A stretch of 64,000 nucleotides of DNA. It comes from Cupriavidus neocaledonicus. Its GTDB lineage: Bacteria; Pseudomonadota; Gammaproteobacteria; Burkholderiales; Burkholderiaceae. Under the pieces are notes generated by a model, which did not search any database, had not been told where the DNA came from, and was given only the letters and a program-made list of their open reading frames with translations. Made by a program: the position numbers and the translations under genes. Of this stretch, positions 21,723-29,790 are shown piece by piece (position 1 is the first letter of the stretch; each line of letters starts with the position of its first letter). Where the stretch lies: positions 248,001 through 312,000 of the forward strand of contig NZ_AQUR01000106.1 in the NCBI RefSeq assembly GCF_000372525.1, given 5' to 3'.

Positions 21723-23066
21723 GTGAATTCTCCTTCCCTTGAAGCATTTCTGGCGGGGGTTGCCCGCCGCGACCCCAATCAACCCGAATTCCTCCAGGCC
21801 GTGAAGGAAGTCATGATGACGCTGTGGCCGTTCGTCGAGCGCAACCCGCGCTACGCCGACCAGGCCCTGCTCGAGCGCCTGGTGGAGCCCGAGCGCGTGA
21901 TCCAGTTCCGCGTGGCATGGACCGACGACCAGAACCGCGTCCAGGTCAACCGCGCCTTCCGCGTGCAGCACAGCTCCGCCATCGGCCCGTTCAAGGGCGG
22001 CATGCGCTTCCACCCGACCGTGAACCTGTCGGTGCTGAAATTCCTGGGCTTCGAGCAGACCTTCAAGAACGCGCTGACCACGCTGCCCATGGGCGGCGGC
22101 AAGGGCGGCTCGGACTTCGATCCCAAGGGCAAGTCCGACGGTGAAGTGATGCGCTTCTGCCAGGCGCTGGTGACCGAGCTGTACCGCCACCTGGGCCCGG
22201 ATACCGACATCCCGGCCGGCGACATCGGCGTGGGCGCGCGCGAGGTCGGCTTCATGGCCGGCATGATGAAGAAGCTGTCGAACCAGTCGGCCTGCGTGTT
22301 TACCGGCAAGGGCCTGGCCTACGGCGGCAGCCTGATGCGCCCGGAGGCCACCGGCTACGGCACGGTGTACTTCGCCCAGGAAATGCTGCACCGTCGCGGG
22401 CGCGGCTTCGACGGCCTGCGCGTGCTGATCTCCGGCTCCGGCAACGTGGCGCAGTACGCGGCCGAGAAGGCGATCGAGCTGGGCGCCAGGGTGCTGACGC
22501 TGTCCGACTCCGGCGGCGTGCTGCACTACCCGCAGGGCATGACCACCGAGCAGCTGGCCGAAGTCATGGCCTTCAAGAATGAAGAGCGCGGCAGGCTGTC
22601 GGACTTTGCCGCCCGCCACGGCCTGAGCTTCGAAGCCGGCCGCACGCCGTGGCACGTGCCCGCCGACGTGGCGCTGCCGTGCGCCACGCAGAACGAACTC
22701 GACGGCAACGACGCCGAGACCCTGCTGGGCAATGGCGTGATCTGCGTGGCCGAAGGCGCCAACATGCCGTCGACGCTGGAGGCGGTCGACCGCTTTGTCG
22801 AGGCGAAGATCCTGTACGCGCCGGGCAAGGCCAGCAACGCCGGCGGGGTGGCGACCTCGGGCCTGGAGATGTCGCAGAACGCGATGCGCCTGTCCTGGCA
22901 CCATGCCGAGGTCGACGAGAAGCTGCACGCGATCATGAAGGACATCCACCAGAACTGCATCCACCATGGGCAGAAGGCGGACGGCTACATCAACTACGTC
23001 GAAGGCGCGAACATCGCCGGCTTCGTCAAGGTGGCCGACGCCATGCTGGCGCAAGGCGTGATCTGA
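21723..23066 (+). CDS. gdhA: NADP-specific glutamate dehydrogenase
   Basis: The protein is 447 aa from GTG 21723, the same length as E. coli GdhA, with AAGAGA as the ribosome site. It has the substrate-binding segment GPFKGGMRFHP, the PMGGGKGGSDFDPKGKSD motif with catalytic lysines, the PAGDIGVGAREVGFM stretch and a Rossmann motif SGSGNVAQYAAEKA. It aminates 2-oxoglutarate to glutamate. It is a single-gene unit with a 292 bp upstream gap in which I could not fix a convincing promoter. Confidence 0.95.
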   Translation: MNSPSLEAFLAGVARRDPNQPEFLQAVKEVMMTLWPFVERNPRYADQALLERLVEPERVIQFRVAWTDDQNRVQVNRAFRVQHSSAIGPFKGGMRFHPTVNLSVLKFLGFEQTFKNALTTLPMGGGKGGSDFDPKGKSDGEVMRFCQALVTELYRHLGPDTDIPAGDIGVGAREVGFMAGMMKKLSNQSACVFTGKGLAYGGSLMRPEATGYGTVYFAQEMLHRRGRGFDGLRVLISGSGNVAQYAAEKAIELGARVLTLSDSGGVLHYPQGMTTEQLAEVMAFKNEERGRLSDFAARHGLSFEAGRTPWHVPADVALPCATQNELDGNDAETLLGNGVICVAEGANMPSTLEAVDRFVEAKILYAPGKASNAGGVATSGLEMSQNAMRLSWHHAEVDEKLHAIMKDIHQNCIHHGQKADGYINYVEGANIAGFVKVADAMLAQGVI

Positions 23067-23157
23067 CCTGGAGCAGCGGCCGGCGCCATGCCGGCCGCGC
23101 GGAATCCGGCTACGATGGCGGTCTCGACCCGCTCATCCAGAAAAGGAGCCACGCACC

Positions 23158-23463
23158 ATGCTGGAACTCAGACCAGGCTGCGAACACTGCAACAAGCCCC
23201 TGCCGCCGGATGCCACCGAAGCGCGCATCTGCTCGTTCGAATGCACCTTCTGCGCGGGCTGTGTCGCGCTGCTCGGCAATGTCTGCCCGAACTGCGGCGG
23301 CGGCTTCGCGCCGCGGCCGGTGCGGCCGGCGCAGGACTGGAAGAACGGCAACTACCTCGGCAACCACCCGGCCAGTACCAAGGTCAAGCACCGGCCGGTG
23401 GACCTGGCCGCGCATGCCCGCCTGGTCGAGGCGGTGGGCCAGGTTCCGCCTGAGCGGCGCTAG
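23158..23463 (+). CDS. DUF1272 domain protein, zinc-binding
   Basis: The 101 aa protein carries four pairs of cysteines: CEHC near residue 8, CSFEC and CAGC near 30, and CPNC near 46. This is the DUF1272 pattern and suggests a double zinc ribbon. The segment after residue 60 is basic and proline-rich. AAAAGGAG lies upstream of ATG 23158. Its stop codon and that of the convergent phasin gene share the four bases CTAG. Function is unknown. Confidence 0.85.
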   Translation: MLELRPGCEHCNKPLPPDATEARICSFECTFCAGCVALLGNVCPNCGGGFAPRPVRPAQDWKNGNYLGNHPASTKVKHRPVDLAAHARLVEAVGQVPPERR

Positions 23464-23894
23464 CCGCGCGGTTTCGTTTTGGGCTGGAGCAGTTCGCCAG
23501 CCTCCTTCATGTTCTGTTCTGCGCGCTTGCCGATCACCGCAAGCGCCTCGGCTTGCGCCTTCTGCGCGGTCTCTGCCAGCGCGCGCATGTTCTCCAGCGC
23601 CTGGTGCAGCTGCTGTTGCACGAACTCGCTGTGCCTGGCCATGGCCTCGGCCGGGTTGCCCGCCGTGCCGTACTGCTGCGCAGCCGCCTGCAGCTGCTGC
23701 ATGGTCTGGGCAAAGATTTCCTGCTGCTTCTTCACGATGGCCTGCATGCCTTCATAGGCCAGCCGGTTGGCCTCTGACAGGGCCTCGATGTCCTTGCGGC
23801 GCGCTTCGATCACCGCGCTCATGTCCACGCCCGGCAGGCGGAACTGTTCCATCATCCTGGTGAAATCGGCGAAGGGATTGGGAGGCGTGGCCAT
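23460..23894 (-). CDS. phasin family protein
   Basis: The 144 aa protein is soluble, helical and glutamine/alanine-rich. It begins with a PNPFADFTRMMEQFRLPGVDM segment seen in a class of phasins and continues as an amphipathic coiled-coil (residues about 30-135). Phasins coat polyhydroxyalkanoate granules and limit their size. It differs from the major PhaP1 and resembles the shorter phasin-2 type. ATG 23894 was chosen because the family motif begins there. It converges with the DUF1272 gene, overlapping it by four bases. Confidence 0.82.
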   Translation of the reverse strand: MATPPNPFADFTRMMEQFRLPGVDMSAVIEARRKDIEALSEANRLAYEGMQAIVKKQQEIFAQTMQQLQAAAQQYGTAGNPAEAMARHSEFVQQQLHQALENMRALAETAQKAQAEALAVIGKRAEQNMKEAGELLQPKTKPRG

Positions 23895-24017
23895 GCTGGG
23901 TCTCCTGGTGAAGGACGGGCAGGTCGGCCGGCGGCGGGGATGGCGTGCCTTTTGGCCGGGGTCCTGTCCACTATAGCCGGTATCCGGACACTTCTGGCCG
24001 TCAATCGAGGAAGACCC

Positions 24018-24044
24018 TAAAGTTACCGTCGCCGCTGCCGTTGG
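24018..24044 (+). promoter_or_regulatory. candidate sigma28 (FliA) promoter of chemoreceptor gene
   Basis: TAAA (24018-24021), 15 bases, then GCCGTTGG (24037-24044) matches the flagellar consensus TAAA-N15-GCCGATAA in both core elements. It lies about 120 bases before the chemoreceptor start, which is the expected regulation for a chemotaxis gene. Confidence 0.65.
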
Positions 24045-24173
24045 CATCCATAGCCCGCCTGTGCGTCGGCCCGAGCCGGCCCGCCCGCGGACGATGAGAG
24101 CGAAGAGCGTTGCGCCAAGCCGTTTGGTGCGCGGCAGCACTTCGCCATGACCAATGCTAATCAGGTAGAAGAC

Positions 24174-25715
24174 ATGAAGAATCTAGGTATCGGGGTTCGC
24201 CTCGGCATCGGTTTTGGGGTGGTATTGCTGCTTGCGGCGCTGATGACGGCATTCGGCATGCTGCGCCTGCAGCAGGTGGCCGAGCGCACGCACGCGATGA
24301 TGCAGCAGCCGCTGACCAAGGAGCGGCTGGTCAGCGACTGGTACCGCCTCATGCACACCAGCGTGCGCCGCACCACCGCGGTGGCGCGCAGCGCCGACCC
24401 GTCGCTGGGCCAGTTCTTTGCCGCCGAGACCAAGGCCTCGATCGAAGGCATTGCCCAGCTGCGCGACAAGCTGCAGCCGATGCTCAGCTCCGAGCAGGAA
24501 AAGGCCGCGTTCCAGAAGATCCTGAGCGTGCGCGACCCGTACAACAACGGGCGCGACAAGATCACGAAGCTCAAGCAGGAAGGGCTGACCGAGGAAGCCA
24601 ACCAGGTGCTGGAGAAAGAGTTCGTGCCCGCCGGCGACGCCTACCTGGCCGAGATCCAGAAGCTGCTCGACATCCAGCGCGCCAGCATCGACGCCACCGC
24701 GCGCGAAATCAACGGCATCTACGTCAACGCGCGCAACAGCCTGATCGGGCTGGGCGTGGTGGTGCTCGGGATCGGCATTGCGTTCGCGTTCTGGCTCACC
24801 ATCGGCATCACGCGTCCGCTGCATCGCGCCGTCGCGGTGGCGCGCACCGTGGCCTCGGGCGACCTGACCAGCCGCATCGACGTCGACAGCCGCGACGAAA
24901 CCGGCCAGCTGCTGCAGGCATTGGCCGACATGAACGCCAATATCCTGCGCATCGTGCGCCAGGTGCGCGCCGGCACCGAATCGATCGTGTCGGGCACCAG
25001 CCAGATCGCCGCCGGCAACACCGACCTGTCGCAGCGCACCGAGGAACAGGCCTCGTCGCTGCAGCAGACCGCGGCCAGCATGGAGGAGCTGACCAGCATC
25101 GTGCGCCAGAACGCCGACAACGCGCGCCAGGCCAGCACGCTCGCGGTCAACGCCTCGGATATCGCCGCCAAGGGCGGCGAAGTCGCGGGCAAGGTCGCCG
25201 AGACCATGGAAGAGATCAACGGCGCGTCGAAGAAGGTGGTCGACATCATCGCCGTGATCGAGGGCATTGCGTTCCAGACCAATATCCTGGCGCTGAATGC
25301 CGCGGTGGAAGCCGCGCGCGCCGGCGAGCAGGGCCGTGGCTTCGCGGTGGTGGCCGGCGAAGTGCGCACGCTGGCGCAGCGCAGCGCGACCGCGGCCAAG
25401 GAGATCAAGGCGCTGATCGGCGATTCGGTCGAGCGCGTCGAAAAGGGCTCGATGCTGGTGACGCAGTCGGGCCAGACCATGGAAGAGATCGTCGCCGCGG
25501 TCAGGCGCGTGACCGACATCATGGGCGAGATCAGCGCCGCGTCGGCCGAGCAGAGCTCGGGCATCGAGCAGGTGAACCAGGCGGTGACACAGATGGATAC
25601 GGTGACGCAGCAGAACGCCGCGCTGGTGGAAGAGGCGGCCGCGGCGGCGGGTTCGCTCGAGGAGCAGGCGCAGCGGCTGAAGGCGGCGGTGGCGACGTTC
25701 AGGCTGGCGGCGTAG
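24174..25715 (+). CDS. methyl-accepting chemotaxis protein
   Basis: The 513 aa receptor has a first membrane segment (about residues 7-29), a periplasmic four-helix sensor domain (about 30-180, MCP_4HB type), a second membrane segment (about 183-207), a HAMP domain ([15 protein letters not shown] onwards) and a cytoplasmic signalling domain. The conserved hairpin tip [20 protein letters not shown] lies near residue 365. There is no terminal CheR pentapeptide. The ligand is unknown. I prefer ATG 24174, with AGGT upstream and the standard MKNLxIGxRL start, over ATG 24147, which has no ribosome site. Confidence 0.93.
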   Translation: MKNLGIGVRLGIGFGVVLLLAALMTAFGMLRLQQVAERTHAMMQQPLTKERLVSDWYRLMHTSVRRTTAVARSADPSLGQFFAAETKASIEGIAQLRDKLQPMLSSEQEKAAFQKILSVRDPYNNGRDKITKLKQEGLTEEANQVLEKEFVPAGDAYLAEIQKLLDIQRASIDATAREINGIYVNARNSLIGLGVVVLGIGIAFAFWLTIGITRPLHRAVAVARTVASGDLTSRIDVDSRDETGQLLQALADMNANILRIVRQVRAGTESIVSGTSQIAAGNTDLSQRTEEQASSLQQTAASMEELTSIVRQNADNARQASTLAVNASDIAAKGGEVAGKVAETMEEINGASKKVVDIIAVIEGIAFQTNILALNAAVEAARAGEQGRGFAVVAGEVRTLAQRSATAAKEIKALIGDSVERVEKGSMLVTQSGQTMEEIVAAVRRVTDIMGEISAASAEQSSGIEQVNQAVTQMDTVTQQNAALVEEAAAAAGSLEEQAQRLKAAVATFRLAA

Positions 25716-25721
25716 CGGCCA

Positions 25722-25745
25722 GGCGCCGGCGCCGGCGCCGGCGCC
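25722..25745. repeat. four tandem GGCGCC hexamers
   Basis: Four perfect copies of the self-complementary hexamer GGCGCC follow the chemoreceptor stop directly. The tract can form hairpins and may work as a crude terminator between two convergent genes. It is prone to slippage. Confidence 0.75.
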
Positions 25746-25812
25746 GGTGCGGGCCCGGCGCGGCCGGAGTGGGGTGCGCCGGTTGCGCGTGGCCACGGCG
25801 GGCACCGTGGCA

Positions 25813-26634
25813 CTACGTGTTCTGCTCGCCGGCGCGGCTCCAGCTCATGGCCCACCCATACAGCCCGATGCATCCCGCGACCATCACGGTCGGTCCCAGT
25901 ACGAAGGACAGCAACGGCATCATCAGCAACGAACAGCAGGACAGGACGTACAGGTGCAGCGCCAGCTGCAACGGCACGGCGACCACCACGAATGCCAGTG
26001 TCAGCAGCGTCAACGACACCTTCTTCCACCACGCGAAGCGGAAGATGTAATAGGTCAGCGCGTGCGCCCACGGCATCAGCCAGAGCAGGCCGCACGAGGT
26101 CTTGAGGCCGTTGTCCAGGTAGCCGCTCGCGCTATACGGAAAACTGTCCGGTGCCACCGCGAAGAACAGCAGCGCGGTGGCCTGCACGAACACCGCGAAC
26201 AGCACGAAATAGCGCAGCGGCAGGTAATGGTCGCGCAGGCGCAACGCCAGCAGCGCGGCGGCCAGCGTGCCGAGCAGCGTCAGCCACCAGGTCGGCGCGT
26301 CGGGCACGGCGGCGGAGACGTTGATGTAGGGAAGCGGCAGGTTGAGCCAGCCCAGCGGTACGGCGCGCTCGGCCACGGTGCCGTCCAGCCTCAGCTTGTC
26401 GATCCAGAACGCCAGCACGGCCGCCCATGCCGCGCTCAGCTGCGCGCGCAGCATCCACTCTGCCGCGTTGAAGGCGGCCGCGACCAGCGGGATCGCGGCC
26501 AGCGTGGGCAGGTCCAATATCAGTCGCTGCAGCGACCGTTGCCGGGCGTGGTACAGCGTCGCCAGGCCGAGTGCATCGCCCTTGTCGCGTGCGGCGGCCG
26601 GCTCGGCAGTGGGGTCGCTGGCCTGGCGCGGCAT
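25813..26634 (-). CDS. polytopic membrane protein of polysaccharide locus
   Basis: The 273 aa protein has a short polar N-terminus (about 40 residues) followed by six or so hydrophobic segments. I do not recognise a family. It starts four bases after the stop of the YaiO-like gene, so it belongs to the same operon and is its last gene. Small polytopic proteins at the ends of synthase-dependent polysaccharide operons often modify or help export the polymer; that role is inferred from position only. Confidence 0.72.
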   Translation of the reverse strand: MPRQASDPTAEPAAARDKGDALGLATLYHARQRSLQRLILDLPTLAAIPLVAAAFNAAEWMLRAQLSAAWAAVLAFWIDKLRLDGTVAERAVPLGWLNLPLPYINVSAAVPDAPTWWLTLLGTLAAALLALRLRDHYLPLRYFVLFAVFVQATALLFFAVAPDSFPYSASGYLDNGLKTSCGLLWLMPWAHALTYYIFRFAWWKKVSLTLLTLAFVVVAVPLQLALHLYVLSCCSLLMMPLLSFVLGPTVMVAGCIGLYGWAMSWSRAGEQNT

Positions 26635-26637
26635 AGA

Positions 26638-27477
26638 TCAGAACTCGATAAAGAAGCCGATCTCGGCCTGCTTGCGCCGGTACGAAGGGTTGTCGTAATA
26701 GATGGCGCGCAAATTCATGCCGTAGCGTTTGTTGAACCACTTGCGCCAGTTGAGGGTGACCTCGTGGCTGGTGAAGTCGCTCAGCAGCGACTGGGCGCCG
26801 GTGAGCTGGTAGGCTTCGCGGCCGCCGTCGTACTTGAGCGTGATGTACTGGTCTTTGTCGCGACCGTAGGTAATGGCTGCCACGCCGCGGCTGGAGCGGA
26901 CGTTGCCCGGGTCGCTGCGGTTGAGCCGCGCGCCGAACTGCACGATCCACGGCGCGTCGAAATAGTAGGTCAGGCCGAGCAGCAGGGTCTTGTCGGTATA
27001 GATTTCCCTGGCGCGGTAGTAGGTGAAGCCGGCGCTGGCCACCAGGTTCCTTTTCTCTAGAAACTTGCGGAACAGCATGCCGTCGACACGGAACTCGGGC
27101 AGGAAAAAACCGCCCGTGCTGGTGCCGGCGCTCAGGAAGCCGTACCAGTCCGCGTTGAAGTCGCGGGTGTAGCCCAGGCCGAAGAAGGTGCCCTGGTCGC
27201 CAAAGTGGTGCTGGTGGCTGATTTCGCCGGTGACGTAGTCCTTGTCCGACAGGTGCATGCCGCCGCGCAGATACTGGTCGTTCCAGCTGGCGTTGTTGCC
27301 GCTCAGGTTGGCATGGCCCAGGCCGCCTTCGATGAACCCCGTCATCAACGGGGCGAAGGTCCGGGGTGCGGTCGCCTCGGCCTGCGCGCGGGCGTGCGGG
27401 CAAGCCGCCAGTGCCAGCATGCCCAGCAGGCAGGCGAGGGACTGTGCACCGAAGTGACTGGCGTCCGGTAGCTTCAC
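26638..27477 (-). CDS. YaiO-like outer-membrane beta-barrel protein
   Basis: The 279 aa protein has a signal peptide (about residues 1-34, ending ...PHARA) and a chain of alternating aromatic and polar strands that ends in phenylalanine (GFFIEF), typical of an outer-membrane barrel of 10-14 strands. It matches the YaiO family, which in E. coli lies beside a glycosyltransferase (YaiP) and a deacetylase (YaiS), as here. The start is GTG 27477, with a perfect AGGAGG just upstream; the open frame extends further but without a ribosome site. A role as exopolysaccharide export pore is likely. Confidence 0.82.
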   Translation of the reverse strand: MKLPDASHFGAQSLACLLGMLALAACPHARAQAEATAPRTFAPLMTGFIEGGLGHANLSGNNASWNDQYLRGGMHLSDKDYVTGEISHQHHFGDQGTFFGLGYTRDFNADWYGFLSAGTSTGGFFLPEFRVDGMLFRKFLEKRNLVASAGFTYYRAREIYTDKTLLLGLTYYFDAPWIVQFGARLNRSDPGNVRSSRGVAAITYGRDKDQYITLKYDGGREAYQLTGAQSLLSDFTSHEVTLNWRKWFNKRYGMNLRAIYYDNPSYRRKQAEIGFFIEF

Positions 27478-27686
27478 GTTGCCTCCTGTCGTGCCTGTGG
27501 GTAATGCCGGGGGGCGGTCGTCGGCGACCCGCCCATGCAGCAGCAGCGTTTGCACCATACACCGGACCGGGGCGATGCGTCGATCCGCCATGCCTCGTCA
27601 TTTTGGTGGTGTGTTGCATCTCTGAAATGCTGCGCGGGCGCGCGGGCCTGTTGCTTTGCTGCCCCGCGCCCCCTGCGCTAGCCGTG

Positions 27687-28697
27687 CTAGCGGCAGCGCA
27701 GGCTCGCCGGCGGCGGCGCGAGCGCCTGCGCCGGCGTGAGCCTGGACTCGAAGGCCAGAAACAGCGCCTCTTCCAGGACGTTCCAGTGCCGGCCGTGGCG
27801 GAATTGGTTCGCGCGTACGCGCCAGCAGGTGATGGCGTCGGCGTCGCCCATCTTGTCGGCCACCAGCGCCACCAGGCCCCAAGGGAAGTCCACCTCGGAC
27901 ATCTGCAGCCAGGCGAAGCGATGCGTGGTCATCCACGCCCGGTAGGCGCTGGCATGCGGTCGGCCAGGCGCCTGGATGTCGGCCAGGATGGGGAAGATCT
28001 GCGCCACTGCATCGGGATAGAACTCGCTGCGCTCGCGCGGCTGGGTGCTCACCAGGAAGCCGTTCTTGCGCCAGAACACGCGCAGGATGGCCTGGTCGAG
28101 CTGTTCGGCCTGGCGTGCCCAGGCCAGGGCGCCGCTGCTGTCGCCCAGCCGCGCGCGGTAGCGGCTGACCGCCTTGAACGCGCTGGAGACTTCCACGTTG
28201 TCCATCAGCAGCGCCACCGGCAGCGTGGACGAGATCTGATAGACGCCGGTGCGGCGGTCACGCAGCGTGTCGAGGTAGCGGCTGGCCTTGTCGAAGCTGG
28301 CCTGCCACGCGGGCGGCATGCCCCTGGCAGGGGCGGTGCGAACCAGCAATTCCATCCAGGCCGCCATCAGCGCGTCGTCGGCATCGGCGGGCTGGCAGGC
28401 GGCAAAACGTTGCCCCTTGAGGCAATAGCGGTCGAAGCGGCCGTCGCCGTGCTGGCGTGGCAGTTGCCAGGCGATCCAGTTGCCGGCCGCGGTCGTGGTG
28501 GCCATGCCGGCATCCTGCGCCGCCAGCAGGGCCTTGGCCGCAAAATACGGGTCGATCGAGTCGCCGCCGAAATACGTCGTGATCGCGCCGTCGGCCCGTT
28601 GGTAGCCCGGCAGCGCGAGCTCGGCGGCGGCTGCATGGGCGGGCAGGAGCGTGGCAAGCGCCAGCATCAGGGTGAACAGGGCGTTTATGGCGGGCAT
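27687..28697 (-). CDS. exported glycosidase-like protein (alpha/alpha toroid suspected)
   Basis: The 336 aa protein has a signal peptide (about residues 1-24). The mature part holds repeated helical segments with aromatic and acidic motifs, notably GDGRFDRYCLKG and ADADDALMAAWMELL near residue 105. The latter resembles the acidic motif of six-hairpin glycosidases such as BcsZ-type family 8 enzymes. Polysaccharide synthase operons often encode such a periplasmic hydrolase. I cannot name the family with confidence. ATG 28697 overlaps the end of the bactofilin-like gene by 13 bases. Confidence 0.7.
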   Translation of the reverse strand: MPAINALFTLMLALATLLPAHAAAAELALPGYQRADGAITTYFGGDSIDPYFAAKALLAAQDAGMATTTAAGNWIAWQLPRQHGDGRFDRYCLKGQRFAACQPADADDALMAAWMELLVRTAPARGMPPAWQASFDKASRYLDTLRDRRTGVYQISSTLPVALLMDNVEVSSAFKAVSRYRARLGDSSGALAWARQAEQLDQAILRVFWRKNGFLVSTQPRERSEFYPDAVAQIFPILADIQAPGRPHASAYRAWMTTHRFAWLQMSEVDFPWGLVALVADKMGDADAITCWRVRANQFRHGRHWNVLEEALFLAFESRLTPAQALAPPPASLRCR

Positions 28698-29788
28698 GGC
28701 TGGTCCTTGGCCGTGGCAGCTTCGCAATCCGATTCCACGCGGCCGAGCTCGAGCGCCGACGCGGCACCGTGGACCGTGGCGCCGACGCGCGCCAGCAGCA
28801 CCGGCGCCACCACGGTGGTGTGCCGCTGCGGCGCGCCGATGACGCAGAACGGCGCCAGCCTGACCTCGCGTTCGGCGGCGACCGGGCCGCCGACGGCGCA
28901 GGCGCGCTCCATCGAGATGACAGCCCCGGCAATCAGGGCGCCATCGATGACGGCGCCGGCTTCCAGGCGGATGCTGCCGCTCGCCTTGACGCTGCCGGCA
29001 ATGTGGGCGCCGCTGCCCAGCCACAGGTTGCCATGGACCACCAGGTCGCCGCGGTACAGCGCGTTGGCGGGGAAGGTGAAGTCGTGCATCACCAGCCAGC
29101 GGCCGTCCCTCGCTTCGGCGGATGCGATCTCGCCCGCCGGCGATCGTGCGCACGGACCGGCCGCAGTGCCATGGATCGCGCCGGGACGCTTGATGCCGGC
29201 GCGTCCGAAACGGACCACGGGCGCGCTCACCGACGCGAAGCGGCAGCCGTCCTCCAGCCGGATCGCGTGCAGCGCGCCCACCGGGCCGAGCAGGCGGCAG
29301 CGTTCGGCCGCGTAAACATGGCCGGCGTGGGCCCAGCGCTCCAGCTCGCTGCCTGCGCCCAGGATGATGACGCCGTCGGAAAGCAGTCCCTGCAGGCGAT
29401 TGCGCTGCCCGGTGCGGATGCTGCGCCGGCCGTAGATGTCGCGGGAAAAGGCATAATCGCTGGGCAGCAGCACGGCTTCGGCGCCCACGATGGTGCGGGC
29501 GCACAGCCCGGCTGCCGCCTCGGCCGGGGTCGGCACGAAGGTGCCGTGCACGCGGACCAGCGGCTCCAGCGAAAGCTCTGCCGCCGCCATGCCCGCTTGC
29601 CCGGGGCGCGCCGGCTGCGCAGCCAGTTGCGCGCGCAAGCCCGCCGCCACGGCGCCGACATCCAGGGTGTGTTCGCCATCGATGGGCAGCGGGCCGATAT
29701 CGCGTTGCCGGCGCCATTCCAGCAGTGCCGGCGCCAGCGGCAGCGCCAGCACCAGCAAGGTCAGCAACGCAAGCGTCAGGGGCCACAC
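28685..29788 (-). CDS. membrane-anchored bactofilin/beta-helix-like protein
   Basis: The 367 aa protein begins with one hydrophobic helix (about residues 2-23), then a loop region. From about residue 85 it has short repeats of hydrophobic and glycine residues (GDLVVHGNLWLGSGAHIAG, GAVIDGALIAGAVI) typical of bactofilin or left-handed beta-helix folds. The start is probably GTG 29788, where a G-run lies six bases upstream; TTG 29794, overlapping the synthase stop, is the alternative. It sits between the synthase and glycosidase-like genes and may scaffold the complex. Function is not known. Confidence 0.72.
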   Translation of the reverse strand: MWPLTLALLTLLVLALPLAPALLEWRRQRDIGPLPIDGEHTLDVGAVAAGLRAQLAAQPARPGQAGMAAAELSLEPLVRVHGTFVPTPAEAAAGLCARTIVGAEAVLLPSDYAFSRDIYGRRSIRTGQRNRLQGLLSDGVIILGAGSELERWAHAGHVYAAERCRLLGPVGALHAIRLEDGCRFASVSAPVVRFGRAGIKRPGAIHGTAAGPCARSPAGEIASAEARDGRWLVMHDFTFPANALYRGDLVVHGNLWLGSGAHIAGSVKASGSIRLEAGAVIDGALIAGAVISMERACAVGGPVAAEREVRLAPFCVIGAPQRHTTVVAPVLLARVGATVHGAASALELGRVESDCEAATAKDQPCPP

Positions 29789-29790
29789 GT

